Origin: Flavobacterium gyeonganense
GTDB taxonomy: Bacteria; Bacteroidota; Bacteroidia; Flavobacteriales; Flavobacteriaceae
DNA: 64,000 nucleotides
Direction: 5' to 3'
Assembly (NCBI RefSeq): GCF_029625295.1
Contig: NZ_CP121112.1
Coordinates: 3,472,001 to 3,536,000, forward strand
How positions within the stretch are numbered: the first letter of the stretch is position 1; every line of letters starts with the position of its first letter. Position numbers and translations under genes: made by a program. Below the pieces are notes generated by a model. The model had not been told where the DNA came from and ran no database searches. It was given only the letters and a program-made list of their open reading frames with translations. This document shows, one piece after another, positions 46,456-54,671 of this stretch.

Positions 46456-46480
46456 AACCTCGCAATTTGCGAGGTTTTTT
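46454..46480 (+). terminator. Bidirectional terminator closing the RHS locus
   Basis: AAAACCTCGCAA (46454-46465) pairs perfectly with TTGCGAGGTTTT (46467-46478), followed by more T. Its A-rich left flank lets it also serve the convergent XRE gene. Confidence 0.88.
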
Positions 46481-46594
46481 ATTTATCAAACTTGTTTTAG
46501 TGTACTTTATAAATGGTTAACTGTTGTAAGTAAAAATTCAGCAGTTCACAGACGTGACAATGTTTAGTAAAGAATACTTCGAAAAACAACGGGG

Positions 46595-46999
46595 TTATTT
46601 ACTGATTAGTTTTTCAAGTCTTGCCATCATTTCATCTTTCTCTTTCAGCATGCGCTCATATAGTGCGATTTTTTCTTCGTGAAGCTGAATCAATTTGTCG
46701 ATTGGATTATTATTGAAAGTTGGATTGTAATTTATTAAGCCTTGAGTATCATGAAATGTATTAGAAATAATATTTATTGCCTGTTCCTCATCAAAATTTT
46801 GAAAAGCTTCGACAGGTATTTTTAAAGAATTCGAGATTTGTTTAAGAAGAACATCTTCAATGACATCTTTCTGTTCCAGGATAGAAATTTTCTTCTGGTT
46901 CCAGTCATCTCCCAGATCATAAGCCAGTGCTTCCTGTTTGATGCCGAGCATTTCTCTAAAACGTTTTACATTTCTTCCCTGATGTATTTTCTGTTCCAT
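46595..46999 (-). CDS. XRE-family helix-turn-helix regulator with C-terminal coiled coil
   Basis: Small DNA-binding protein. The Cro/CI-type HTH lies at about residues 8-65 (NVKRFREMLGIKQEALAYDLG, KKISILEQ), followed by a linker and a C-terminal helix with heptads (IQLHEEKIALYERMLKEKDEMM) that probably dimerises. This layout is common for stand-alone Flavobacterium XRE proteins. Its own promoter element lies upstream. It is convergent with the RHS locus and divergent from the sulfatase fragment. Target genes are unknown. Confidence 0.85.
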   Translation of the reverse strand: MEQKIHQGRNVKRFREMLGIKQEALAYDLGDDWNQKKISILEQKDVIEDVLLKQISNSLKIPVEAFQNFDEEQAINIISNTFHDTQGLINYNPTFNNNPIDKLIQLHEEKIALYERMLKEKDEMMARLEKLISK

Positions 47000-47024
47000 A
47001 ATGAGTGTTAGTTTTCTTAAGGCT

Positions 47025-47032
47025 CAAAGATA
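47025..47032 (-). promoter_or_regulatory. -7 promoter element of the XRE gene
   Basis: Minus-strand TATCTTTG is an exact TAnnTTTG match, 26 bases before the ATG. Confidence 0.5.
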
Positions 47033-47135
47033 AAGCCATTTAGTTTCAAATATAAAAAAATGTCAGGTAAAACGTGTTTTTTATCAGATATTATATATCA
47101 TAATTTTAAAATTATAATCTGTATAGTTATTTTAG

Positions 47136-47585
47136 GACGACACAGACAACCCAAAATTCTTTTTTATAGAGAGGATGTTGCCTCATCATGTAGAATTTAA
47201 AAATGCAGGTAAGGATATTGAAAAAAAGAGATATCTGGCTAAAATTGAGGAGGCTAACTTATTTTTGAAAGAGACCATCAAATTAATAAATGAAAAAGAT
47301 CCTTCCGGAATTATAATTATTGCAGCAGATCATGGTGGATGGGTAGGAATTGAAAGCCTGAAAGAAATGCTTCAGATAAAAGATCAAAAGATGCTGAATT
47401 CTATTTTTGGAAATTTAATAGCTATTAAATGGAATGATAAAAAACATATAGAATATGACGATAAATTAAAATCCAATGTCAATCTGTTTCGAATATTATT
47501 TTCTTATTTAGGTGAAGATAAACAGCTATTGTTGCATTTAGAAAAAGATGTGAGTTATAATAATGGATATGGATCATTTCTTTAA
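47136..47585 (+). pseudogene. C-terminal fragment of an alkaline-phosphatase-superfamily (sulfatase-like) protein
   Basis: The open stretch begins right after a stop codon at 47133 and reads DDTDNPKFFFIERMLPHH, an internal block of LTA-synthase/sulfatase-like enzymes. It then has IIIIAADHGGW with the metal-binding D-H pair, ending YNNGYGSFL. The N-terminal half with the nucleophile is absent. An internal ATG at 47175 could start a 136-residue piece, but it would lack the active site. The 3' end overlaps the convergent HAD gene by 12 bases. It looks like the remnant of a gene cut by rearrangement when the region was built. Confidence 0.7.
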
Positions 47586-48140
47586 TTCAAGCATTTCCCG
47601 ATCACCTTTGCCACAACCATAAACATAAATCGTATCAAATTTTTCCAGATCAAGAACTTCATTTATTCGGTTTACTTTTTCTTTGCCGTAACAATTTTTA
47701 GAATTGAATTCTCCTGTAATTATATTATTAAGCACTTCTAGCCTGGTTCCGATTACTTTGATATTATATTTTTTGCTCCATGGTTCTATCCATTCAGGAA
47801 AAGATGCTGTTACAATATAAACATCATGTTTTGAATTTAAATGATTTTTTAAATACAATAAAATTTGCGGATTCAGGTCTTTTTCAATTTTGGTAAGAGC
47901 AAATAATTCTGCTTTTTTCTTGAAAACGGAATACTCTTCATTTTTAAAAAAATGCGTCATATATCTTTTTTTCGTTTTTTCATTAAATAGTATGCCTAAT
48001 TTCATGCCTAACAGGAAAGGAAGTAGTGTTAGTATTCCTTTATAAAAAACAGCATTCCCCTTATAATATTTTGTAAATCCAATAAGGCTGTCTTTTTTAT
48101 AAAGCGTACCGTCGAAATCAAAAAGAGCGAGTGTTTTCAA
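47574..48140 (-). CDS. HAD-IB family phosphatase, paired with UbiA-type transferase
   Basis: Haloacid-dehalogenase phosphatase with nucleophile motif LFDFDGTLYKKDS at the N-terminus, the helical cap, VYIVTASFPEWI (motif II Thr), and the motif III/IV region YVYGCGKGDREML. The protein stops right after GDREMLELKK, whereas relatives run on ~10-15 residues, so the C-terminus may be clipped. Start codon lies one base from the stop of the UbiA-family gene. In polyprenyl-phosphoribose synthesis a phosphatase must act after the UbiA step; this enzyme is the likely one, by inference. Confidence 0.8.
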   Translation of the reverse strand: MKTLALFDFDGTLYKKDSLIGFTKYYKGNAVFYKGILTLLPFLLGMKLGILFNEKTKKRYMTHFFKNEEYSVFKKKAELFALTKIEKDLNPQILLYLKNHLNSKHDVYIVTASFPEWIEPWSKKYNIKVIGTRLEVLNNIITGEFNSKNCYGKEKVNRINEVLDLEKFDTIYVYGCGKGDREMLELKK

Positions 48141-48141
48141 T

Positions 48142-49014
48142 TTACTTTTTGTAATAAATTAAATATCCCATTAATAAGACCCAGCACAAAATAGTGATCT
48201 GAATGAATTTGTCGTTCAGAACTATTTTGGTAGGAGAGTAAGAAGATTTGTCTACAATTGCTAATTTTAAATAACGAACCATACCGTTCAGAACAAAAAT
48301 TATGGATAAATAAAGCAGGTTGGAGTGGTATTGAACTTGTACTTCGGGAGAAATGCAATAGAAAATATAACATACAATAATAACAGAAGTTAAAATTCCT
48401 AAAACGGTATCGATAAAGGCTAAATTATATCCTTCAATATTTTTTCTTACTTCATTTCCATTCTCAGCCAGGATGACATCACTTCGTCTTTTAGCAATAC
48501 CTAAAAACATAGCCAGCAAGTAAGTGATTAATAGGATCCATACAGAGGGAGAAATCCCGCATACCACTGCTCCGGCAAGAATTCGTAAAATAAACCCAAC
48601 TGCGATAATATTGATGTCAAGAATGGCAATGTGTTTAAGCCATTTAGAATAAAATAAATTTATTATAAAGTAGATTGTTAAAATTAAAAATAAATCCCTC
48701 GAAATTTGACTGGCTAATCCAAGGGAAATAGAAATAAGTATAACCATCATTATAAAAGCATTTTTAACTTTTATGACACCAGAAGCTAGTGGACGTTTGC
48801 ATTTTTCAGGATGGTTTTTATCTTCTGTTATATCAAAATAATCATTAATGATATAAATACTGCTAGCTGCAAATGAAAAGCAGATAAATGCTGAAAACAC
48901 AGTGAGAAACATAAGTTTATCAAATAATTCCCTGCCAAAAAAAAGCGGTGCAAAAACAAACAAGTTTTTAATGTATTGCTCAGCCCTTATGAGTTTAAGG
49001 TAGTTTTTTATCAT
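48142..49014 (-). CDS. UbiA-family polyprenyl-phosphate phosphoribosyltransferase homologue
   Basis: Polytopic membrane transferase (about nine helices, 290 aa) of the UbiA superfamily. The first Asp-rich motif NDYFDITEDKNHPEK and the following CKRPLASG fit the DPPR-synthase subgroup (mycobacterial Rv3806c type), which joins phosphoribosyl pyrophosphate to polyprenyl phosphate, rather than quinone or heme prenyltransferases. A second region (YSKWLKHIAILDINIIAVGFILR) matches too. It overlaps the upstream GT-C gene by 20 bases and abuts the HAD gene. No DprE1/DprE2 epimerase genes are in the window, so a ribosyl rather than arabinosyl donor is the simpler reading. Confidence 0.82.
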   Translation of the reverse strand: MIKNYLKLIRAEQYIKNLFVFAPLFFGRELFDKLMFLTVFSAFICFSFAASSIYIINDYFDITEDKNHPEKCKRPLASGVIKVKNAFIMMVILISISLGLASQISRDLFLILTIYFIINLFYSKWLKHIAILDINIIAVGFILRILAGAVVCGISPSVWILLITYLLAMFLGIAKRRSDVILAENGNEVRKNIEGYNLAFIDTVLGILTSVIIVCYIFYCISPEVQVQYHSNLLYLSIIFVLNGMVRYLKLAIVDKSSYSPTKIVLNDKFIQITILCWVLLMGYLIYYKK

Positions 49015-50626
49015 GGCGTAATGAATTGTAAACTAGGTAATGTTTGGTTTCGTCAATTTTGTTGAAATTTTCATAAAAAAAAGATGTAATGCCGCTGTAC
49101 AAAATCATATAATGAATATAAGGTTTGTCAATAACATATTCTTTTTCGATAAAGATATAGCTTTTTTGTTTTGCTGCTAATCTTATAAACAGAGACTCTC
49201 TTCCCATCACTTCATTTGTAATTATCCAATCTGCAGGCAATTTACTCTGGTTATCAAATATATAATTAGACATAGGAGATCCCGGAGCAACAATAAAATT
49301 TTTTCCGTATTTTTTTATGAGTTGTTTCAGTTCATTATGCTTTTCAAAAGTTTCCCGGTCAGTTTTAATATATTTCAGCTTCGGGGAAATTGTTGCCAAA
49401 GAATAATTTAAATTTTCTAAAGCACTATCTCTGTACGGATTTCTGTTAGAGGCAAATGAAACAAGACTAACTCCGGTTATAACGGAGTAATATATAAGTT
49501 TAGAGTATCTAAACTTTGGAATTTCCTTATAAAATAATACGATAAAAGAAACAATCATTCCTGTAGAAAACAGCATAGGAAAAGGATAACCAACACTGAT
49601 AGCCGATGACCAGGCAAATAACAATCCTAAGAGAATGGGGCTTATAAATTGGATGTTTTTTTGTACAAAGAAATAATAATAAATTACGATTAAAGAACAG
49701 GAAACAAAAAAGATCATAGAAGCATCTCTTTCATTTTGAAACAGATGATATAAGACAGTAGTTATTGAAAAAGTAATAATTAACCATCTAAAATATTCTT
49801 GTAAAAAAAATGTATCTGTTTTTTTTGTAAAATAACCGGGCAATATTGGAAAAACTGCAACAAATAATAATATCCATTTGTTTTTAAAGCAATGAATATA
49901 ATTAGCAATTCCGGATTGATATAAATCAACTAAACTGGTTTGATTTGAGGTCTGTTCCAGATAATTTGAAATGGCTGTAAAACTACTAATCCATAAGAGG
50001 TATATCCCCACAAAAAAGAATAGCAGGAGTCCGAATAGAAATGATTTTTTTATTCCTGATCTGATAAAAATACAGACTAAAAATCCCAATGGAATCAAAT
50101 AAAAAGATTGTTTTGTAAAGGCAGACAACAGACTGAAAAAAGCAATAAATATTAAAAGGCTAAAAGAATCTGATTTGTTTTTCGCAAATATCCAAAAAGC
50201 AATGGAGGCAAAAAATAATCCGTCTGTTGTTGGCCAGGGATATGGCGGGAAATTATGAATAGAAATGATATAGCAAGGAATCATTAACATCCACTTACTG
50301 ATACCGTAATTTTTAAATTTATAAAAGAAATCAAATGCAGATAAGATAAAATATACCTGAATAGCAAATAACAGATAATTGACAATCCTTATCCAATAAA
50401 ACTGACCTTCAACAGGAAGTACTTTCATCCAAAAGGCATGAAAATAGATGGTTACAGGCGGTCCTTTATAAATGAAATCCTGATAGATATCCTGACCGTT
50501 AATTACACGCCAGGAAAAACTCGGAATGTATCCTGTATCCCAATTTTCCATTCCAAACTGACTGAAAAAAAGACAATAAAAAGCAAGGATAATAAAAAAA
50601 AGAACTTTATAATGTATAGTTTTCAC
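48995..50626 (-). CDS. GT-C fold membrane glycosyltransferase
   Basis: Polytopic protein of 543 residues with about 11-12 hydrophobic helices and a C-terminal extracytoplasmic domain. The first loop has ENWDTGYIPSFSW and QDIYQDFIYKGPPVTIYFH, where acidic residues are expected in GT-C enzymes (ArnT/PMT/GT39-like) that use polyprenyl-phosphate sugars at the periplasmic face. Overlaps the UbiA gene downstream and the methyltransferase gene upstream (4 bases, ATGA). It may use the donor made by the UbiA-HAD pair. Exact family and acceptor are unknown. Confidence 0.75.
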   Translation of the reverse strand: MKTIHYKVLFFIILAFYCLFFSQFGMENWDTGYIPSFSWRVINGQDIYQDFIYKGPPVTIYFHAFWMKVLPVEGQFYWIRIVNYLLFAIQVYFILSAFDFFYKFKNYGISKWMLMIPCYIISIHNFPPYPWPTTDGLFFASIAFWIFAKNKSDSFSLLIFIAFFSLLSAFTKQSFYLIPLGFLVCIFIRSGIKKSFLFGLLLFFFVGIYLLWISSFTAISNYLEQTSNQTSLVDLYQSGIANYIHCFKNKWILLFVAVFPILPGYFTKKTDTFFLQEYFRWLIITFSITTVLYHLFQNERDASMIFFVSCSLIVIYYYFFVQKNIQFISPILLGLLFAWSSAISVGYPFPMLFSTGMIVSFIVLFYKEIPKFRYSKLIYYSVITGVSLVSFASNRNPYRDSALENLNYSLATISPKLKYIKTDRETFEKHNELKQLIKKYGKNFIVAPGSPMSNYIFDNQSKLPADWIITNEVMGRESLFIRLAAKQKSYIFIEKEYVIDKPYIHYMILYSGITSFFYENFNKIDETKHYLVYNSLRHDKKLP

Positions 50627-51267
50627 TTTTCCAGAATTAAAAAATAATGAGGATATATAAATGTTGTTATGTTGAATTTTTCTATGATTTTAAACCCTAT
50701 AGACTCAACCATATTTTTTGCAAATTGCAAAGTTAGTTCATTTCCGATTTCTTTGCTAAATACAAGGTCATGTATTTTATTAAAATGCACAAACGGATGA
50801 CCGGCATCTATATCTTTGAGTATAAGTCTGCTTCCGGAAGCCATTTTTGAATATATCTCCTTTAAAAAATATTCTTGTTTATTTTTAGGAATATGATGTA
50901 ACACATCAATCATATATATAATTTTATATTGATTGATTCCGTCAGGAATGATACTGCCATTAAAAACTTCAAAAGTAATTTTTTTATTATCCTCAAATTC
51001 CTGATTTATTGCTCTTGCATTAGATACAAGTTTTTCTGAAATTTCTATTCCATGAATTCTAGTTGCAGCGGTAAATTTTGCAATAAGGGCACAAAACTGA
51101 CCAGATCCACAACCAATATCAAAAACAGATTTATCTTTTTCAACATATTTCAGAAGAAGACCGAAAGGACAAATTAAAGGTCTGTAAGTAACCTTTAATT
51201 TATCAATAAAACTTAGGTTTAATGATTTTGTTTTTAAATAATTGAGAATTTCTGATTGTTCAGTCAT
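50623..51267 (-). CDS. Class I SAM-dependent methyltransferase
   Basis: Cytoplasmic methyltransferase with the SAM-binding motif VFDIGCGSGQFCALIA, motif II IHGIEISEKLVSNAR, and post motif KIIYMIDVLHHIPKN. Length (214 aa) fits small-molecule or sugar/lipid methylation. It overlaps the GT-C gene (ATGA) and lies 15 bases after the GT2 gene stop, in the same operon. Substrate is probably a sugar or lipid-linked glycan, by context. Confidence 0.85.
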   Translation of the reverse strand: MTEQSEILNYLKTKSLNLSFIDKLKVTYRPLICPFGLLLKYVEKDKSVFDIGCGSGQFCALIAKFTAATRIHGIEISEKLVSNARAINQEFEDNKKITFEVFNGSIIPDGINQYKIIYMIDVLHHIPKNKQEYFLKEIYSKMASGSRLILKDIDAGHPFVHFNKIHDLVFSKEIGNELTLQFAKNMVESIGFKIIEKFNITTFIYPHYFLILEK

Positions 51268-51282
51268 TTTTAAGCTTTTAAT

Positions 51283-52168
51283 TTAGCTGAATCTTAATTT
51301 TAGTTCTAAAGGAATGTATTTAAAAAACAATAAAATATCATTGGTTTTGTACGCCTTTATCATCTCATAATGAAGTCTTTTTAAAAGCGCTTTATTTTCT
51401 TCTTTAGTTTTATTTAATGAAATGGCTTTTCTGATTACCAGATAAGATGAGTAATTTATCTTTTTTGTACGGGAATTAAATTTTTTAAAAAATTGATTTC
51501 CTAATGAATTTTCGAGTTCTCTTTTTTGAATCAAAACAGCATCAATAAATTCAAAATTATAGGTTCTGGATGCTCTGATCCAAAGATCTAAATCTTCATA
51601 AGCCAAGTTTTCATCGTACCCATTGAGTTCGTCCAAAACTTCTCGTTTTACCATTGAAGAAACAGAACAAATCATACTGCTTTGACTTAGCATGGCTAAA
51701 TAAATATCTCCGGTGGCTGGCTTTATTAATGTTTTTTTATCTTCATCAAGTTCATAATAATAGCGAATATGAGTATTGTTTTCTGAAATAACTTCAGCAT
51801 TTCCATACACAATGCCTAATTTTTTTTTCAGAATTTAGAAAAGTATTTATTTGTTTTTCAACACAATCAGTCAATAAGATGTCATCAGTGGCTAAATCAA
51901 TTATATAATCTCCTTTTGCAAGCTGTAGTACTTTATTAAAAGTTTTGGTATTTCCTAAATTGGTTTCGTTTGAAACAAAAGTCACTCCAGCATGATTTTT
52001 TAGCCACTCCTGAATAACTTGTTTTGAATTATCAGTACTACAGTCATCAGCAATTATTAGTTCAATATTTTCATAGTTTTGATTTAAAACCGAATTTAAT
52101 GATTCAACTACAAATTGTTCGTGATTGTAACACAGGCAAATAATACTGACCAATGGAAGATTTTGCAT
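51283..52168 (-). pseudogene. GT2 glycosyltransferase gene with a +1 frameshift
   Basis: GT-A glycosyltransferase in two frames. The first piece (from ATG 52168, MQNLPLVSIICLCYNHEQF) has the family start, LIIADDCSTDNS and the DXD-like LATDDILL. The second piece (IVYGNAEVISEN onward) has DLDLWIRASRTYNFEF. The break is a nine-T run on the plus strand (51830-51838); eight would give SEKKLGIVYGNAE and one protein of ~295 residues. The frame can also be read back to 52249, but ATG 52168 is the normal start. Divergent from the GT4 gene with 47 bases between. Slippage, sequencing error or true mutation cannot be told apart here. Confidence 0.8.
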
Positions 52169-52215
52169 GACTTGGTATAAAACATTATATTTAGCGACTA
52201 AAATAGCATTAGTGA

Positions 52216-53328
52216 ATGACAAAACAAAATAAGAAATACAAGATTGCATTAGTTGGTTATCGTTTAAACGATGGCGGATTGGAAAAGGTTATGTCTTCAT
52301 TGTCTGTTTATTTTGGAAATAAAAATATAGAAATCCATAATATTCTTTTTGTTGATGCTATTTCATATCCTTATTCGGGAAAATTAGTGAATATTGGAAA
52401 AATGAAAATAGAGAATAAAGGAATATTAGGAAAACTAAAATTGTTTTTATTTTTTAAGAAATATATAAATAATAATCAATTCGACTATATTATTGATTTT
52501 AGATACCGTATAAAGCCTCTTCAGGAATATGTTTGGTCCAAATGGGTTTATAACAAAAAAACAATTTATACGGTTCATAGTTCACGATTGAAAACCTATT
52601 TGCCAAGTTCTCGTTTATTGACTAAATCAATTTGCAATAAAAAATATAGTATAGTTTGTGTTTCGCAAGAAATAAAAAACTTAGTAACAGCAAAGTTTAA
52701 TATAAAAAATGCTATTACGATTAATAATCCGATTGATATTGAGAATATCAAAACTAAATCTTTAGAATATACGGATTTAGAATTCCCTTACATAATTGCA
52801 GCAGGAAGATTTGATTCGCAAAATGTAAAACAATTTGATAAACTAATTACGGCTTATTCTAATTCTATTTTGCCTAAAAAAGGAATTTCTCTAGTGTTGT
52901 TAGGTGACGGAGAACTTAAGGATTTTTATAAAATTACAACTATTAGAACTGGTATGCAGGACAAGGTTTATTTTGAAGGGTTTCAAAGTAATCCCTATAA
53001 ATATTTTAAGAATGCATTATTTTTAGTTTTGTGCAGCAAATATGAAGGTTTTGGAATGACCTTAATAGAGTCGTTGGCATGTCAGACGCCAGTAGTTTCA
53101 TTTGATTGTGTTTCAGGACCAAATGAAATTATTATCCACAAAGAAAATGGTTTGCTGGTGGAAAATCAAAATTTTGAAAAACTTACTGAGGCAATGAATT
53201 TGTTAATTGAAGACACAATTTTGTGTCAGCATTGTAAAAGTAATTCCTTAAAAAGCGTACAGCAGTTTTCAATTGAAAAAATAGGGAAACAGTGGCTGGA
53301 TTTAATGGGAATTAATATATATTCGTAA
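52216..53328 (+). CDS. GT4 glycosyltransferase
   Basis: GT-B retaining glycosyltransferase (370 aa), cytoplasmic, using a nucleotide sugar. N-terminal acceptor domain has KIALVGYRLNDGGLEKVMSSL. The C-terminal donor domain has YIIAAGRFDSQNVKQFDKLI and the EX7E-type signature EGFGMTLIESLACQTPVVSFDC (split: EGFGMTLIESL, ACQTPVVSFDC). It is followed 2 bases later by the ketoisomerase gene, so they share an operon. Confidence 0.88.
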   Translation: MTKQNKKYKIALVGYRLNDGGLEKVMSSLSVYFGNKNIEIHNILFVDAISYPYSGKLVNIGKMKIENKGILGKLKLFLFFKKYINNNQFDYIIDFRYRIKPLQEYVWSKWVYNKKTIYTVHSSRLKTYLPSSRLLTKSICNKKYSIVCVSQEIKNLVTAKFNIKNAITINNPIDIENIKTKSLEYTDLEFPYIIAAGRFDSQNVKQFDKLITAYSNSILPKKGISLVLLGDGELKDFYKITTIRTGMQDKVYFEGFQSNPYKYFKNALFLVLCSKYEGFGMTLIESLACQTPVVSFDCVSGPNEIIIHKENGLLVENQNFEKLTEAMNLLIEDTILCQHCKSNSLKSVQQFSIEKIGKQWLDLMGINIYS

Positions 53329-53329
53329 T

Positions 53330-53728
53330 ATGAATATCCAAATTATAGCAATCCCTAAAATCGAAGAACGTCGCGGAAATCTTTCCGTAATAGAAAATGA
53401 TACGGTTCCTTTTGATATTAAAAGGGTTTATTATTTATACGATGTGCCAAGCGGAGCAGAACGTGGTGGTCATGCTCATAAAAATCTTCAACAATTTTTA
53501 GTAGCCCTTAGCGGAAGTTTTGATGTGGTTTTAAATGATGGAAAGGAAGAAAAAATCGTTACCTTAAATAAACCTTATGAAGGCTTGTTAATCAATTCAG
53601 GAATTTGGAGGGAACTTCAGAATTTTTCGTCAGGATCTGTTTGTCTGGTGGTTGCATCTGAGGTTTATATTGAAGACGATTACATCAGGGATTTTGATCA
53701 ATTTAAGAATTATTCTACTCGTAAATAG
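53330..53728 (+). CDS. FdtA/QdtA-type sugar 3,4-ketoisomerase (cupin)
   Basis: Small cupin enzyme that converts dTDP-4-keto-6-deoxyglucose to its 3-keto isomer for 3-amino-3,6-dideoxyhexose synthesis (Fuc3N or Qui3N). Landmarks are IPKIEERRGNLSVIEN, RVYYLYDVPSGAERGGHAHKN with the active-site histidines, and a PYEGLLINSGIWREL block. Length (132 aa) is normal. The matching aminotransferase-type gene lies 20 kb to the left, beyond the RHS locus, and is broken here. Its 3' end overlaps the convergent GT2 gene by 14 bases. The exact product stereochemistry cannot be read. Confidence 0.9.
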   Translation: MNIQIIAIPKIEERRGNLSVIENDTVPFDIKRVYYLYDVPSGAERGGHAHKNLQQFLVALSGSFDVVLNDGKEEKIVTLNKPYEGLLINSGIWRELQNFSSGSVCLVVASEVYIEDDYIRDFDQFKNYSTRK

Positions 53729-54671
53729 AAAAATTAAAGCCGTTTTTTTTTAACCGTTTTTTTAATTTAAGAAACAAACGTAAAATAAAAGAAGGTAAAC
53801 TTAATAAAAGCAGAATTTTTAAACCAAGATTTTCCTTTTCAATATCTTGTAAATAAAATTTCATTTTGTCTTTATAGCCAAATATATAATAACGAAGACC
53901 GTATTCTATTCTATATAAATCAAGAAACTTTTTAAGAGAAGGATTTTTTTGCTCTGCTATTTTGAATTGCTCAAAATCCATCAATTTCATTAAACCGACA
54001 TTGTTTTTAGCAAGACTGTCAGGAATATGAAAGTTGTATATAGCAGTAATTTTATTGGTAATGGCAACATTGTAGTTTATCCCAATTTTTGTCCATAATT
54101 CTAAATCCTGACCATTTGTTACCCCGGGAGTGAATCCTCTAATTTCATCTAAAATTTTTTTGGGAACAGCTAAACTTGAGGTCCAGGTAATTCTGAAAGG
54201 ACGGTTAGAAAAAAAATAATCTGCCACAATTCCCCTAAAAGATTGTTCTATTCCGTTATAATATGGAATTTGAAAGTGATTTTTTGCTGTTTGTATTTTA
54301 TAACGAGAACAGTACATTCCGCAATCAGGGAAATTATCATGTATATATGCTAATTCTTCAAGATGATTTGGAAACCAGTAATCGTCAGCATCCAGGAATA
54401 CAATGAGTTTTCCTGTAGATTTTTCAATTCCAAGATTCCTGGCAACAGAGACTCCTTGGTTTTTTTGACTGTATAATTGAATTCTTTTATCATTAAACTT
54501 TTGTATAACAACTTCACTGTCATCAGTAGACTCGTCATTAATTATAATGACTTCATAATCAGTAAAAGTTTGGTTGAAAACACTGTTTATGGTGTTTTCA
54601 ATATAATTTGCTTTGTTGTATACTGGAATAACAATTGAAAAAAAGGCATTTTTTATTTTTTTAATGAACAA
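53715..54671 (-). CDS. GT2 glycosyltransferase (copy 1)
   Basis: GT-A family 2 enzyme, 318 aa. Landmarks are FSIVIPVYNKANYIENTINSVFNQ, VIIINDESTDDS, and the DXD motif in VFLDADDYW, with the acceptor-side block NGQDLELWTKIG. A basic, hydrophobic C-terminal segment may contact the membrane. Overlaps the other GT2 gene by 19 bases; both are read from the same strand and probably from one transcript. Confidence 0.88.
   Translation of the reverse strand: MFIKKIKNAFFSIVIPVYNKANYIENTINSVFNQTFTDYEVIIINDESTDDSEVVIQKFNDKRIQLYSQKNQGVSVARNLGIEKSTGKLIVFLDADDYWFPNHLEELAYIHDNFPDCGMYCSRYKIQTAKNHFQIPYYNGIEQSFRGIVADYFFSNRPFRITWTSSLAVPKKILDEIRGFTPGVTNGQDLELWTKIGINYNVAITNKITAIYNFHIPDSLAKNNVGLMKLMDFEQFKIAEQKNPSLKKFLDLYRIEYGLRYYIFGYKDKMKFYLQDIEKENLGLKILLLLSLPSFILRLFLKLKKRLKKNGFNFSIYE

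Noticed and set aside
35042..46480. RHS locus as a prophage or phage-tail-like particle
   Set aside because: No capsid, terminase, sheath, baseplate or integrase genes; the fibre-like proteins have Sec signal peptides.
46169..46567. Short frames on both strands around the end of the RHS locus
   Set aside because: Start codons are poorly placed and translations look random; only the 46321-46455 tail is mentioned, at low confidence.
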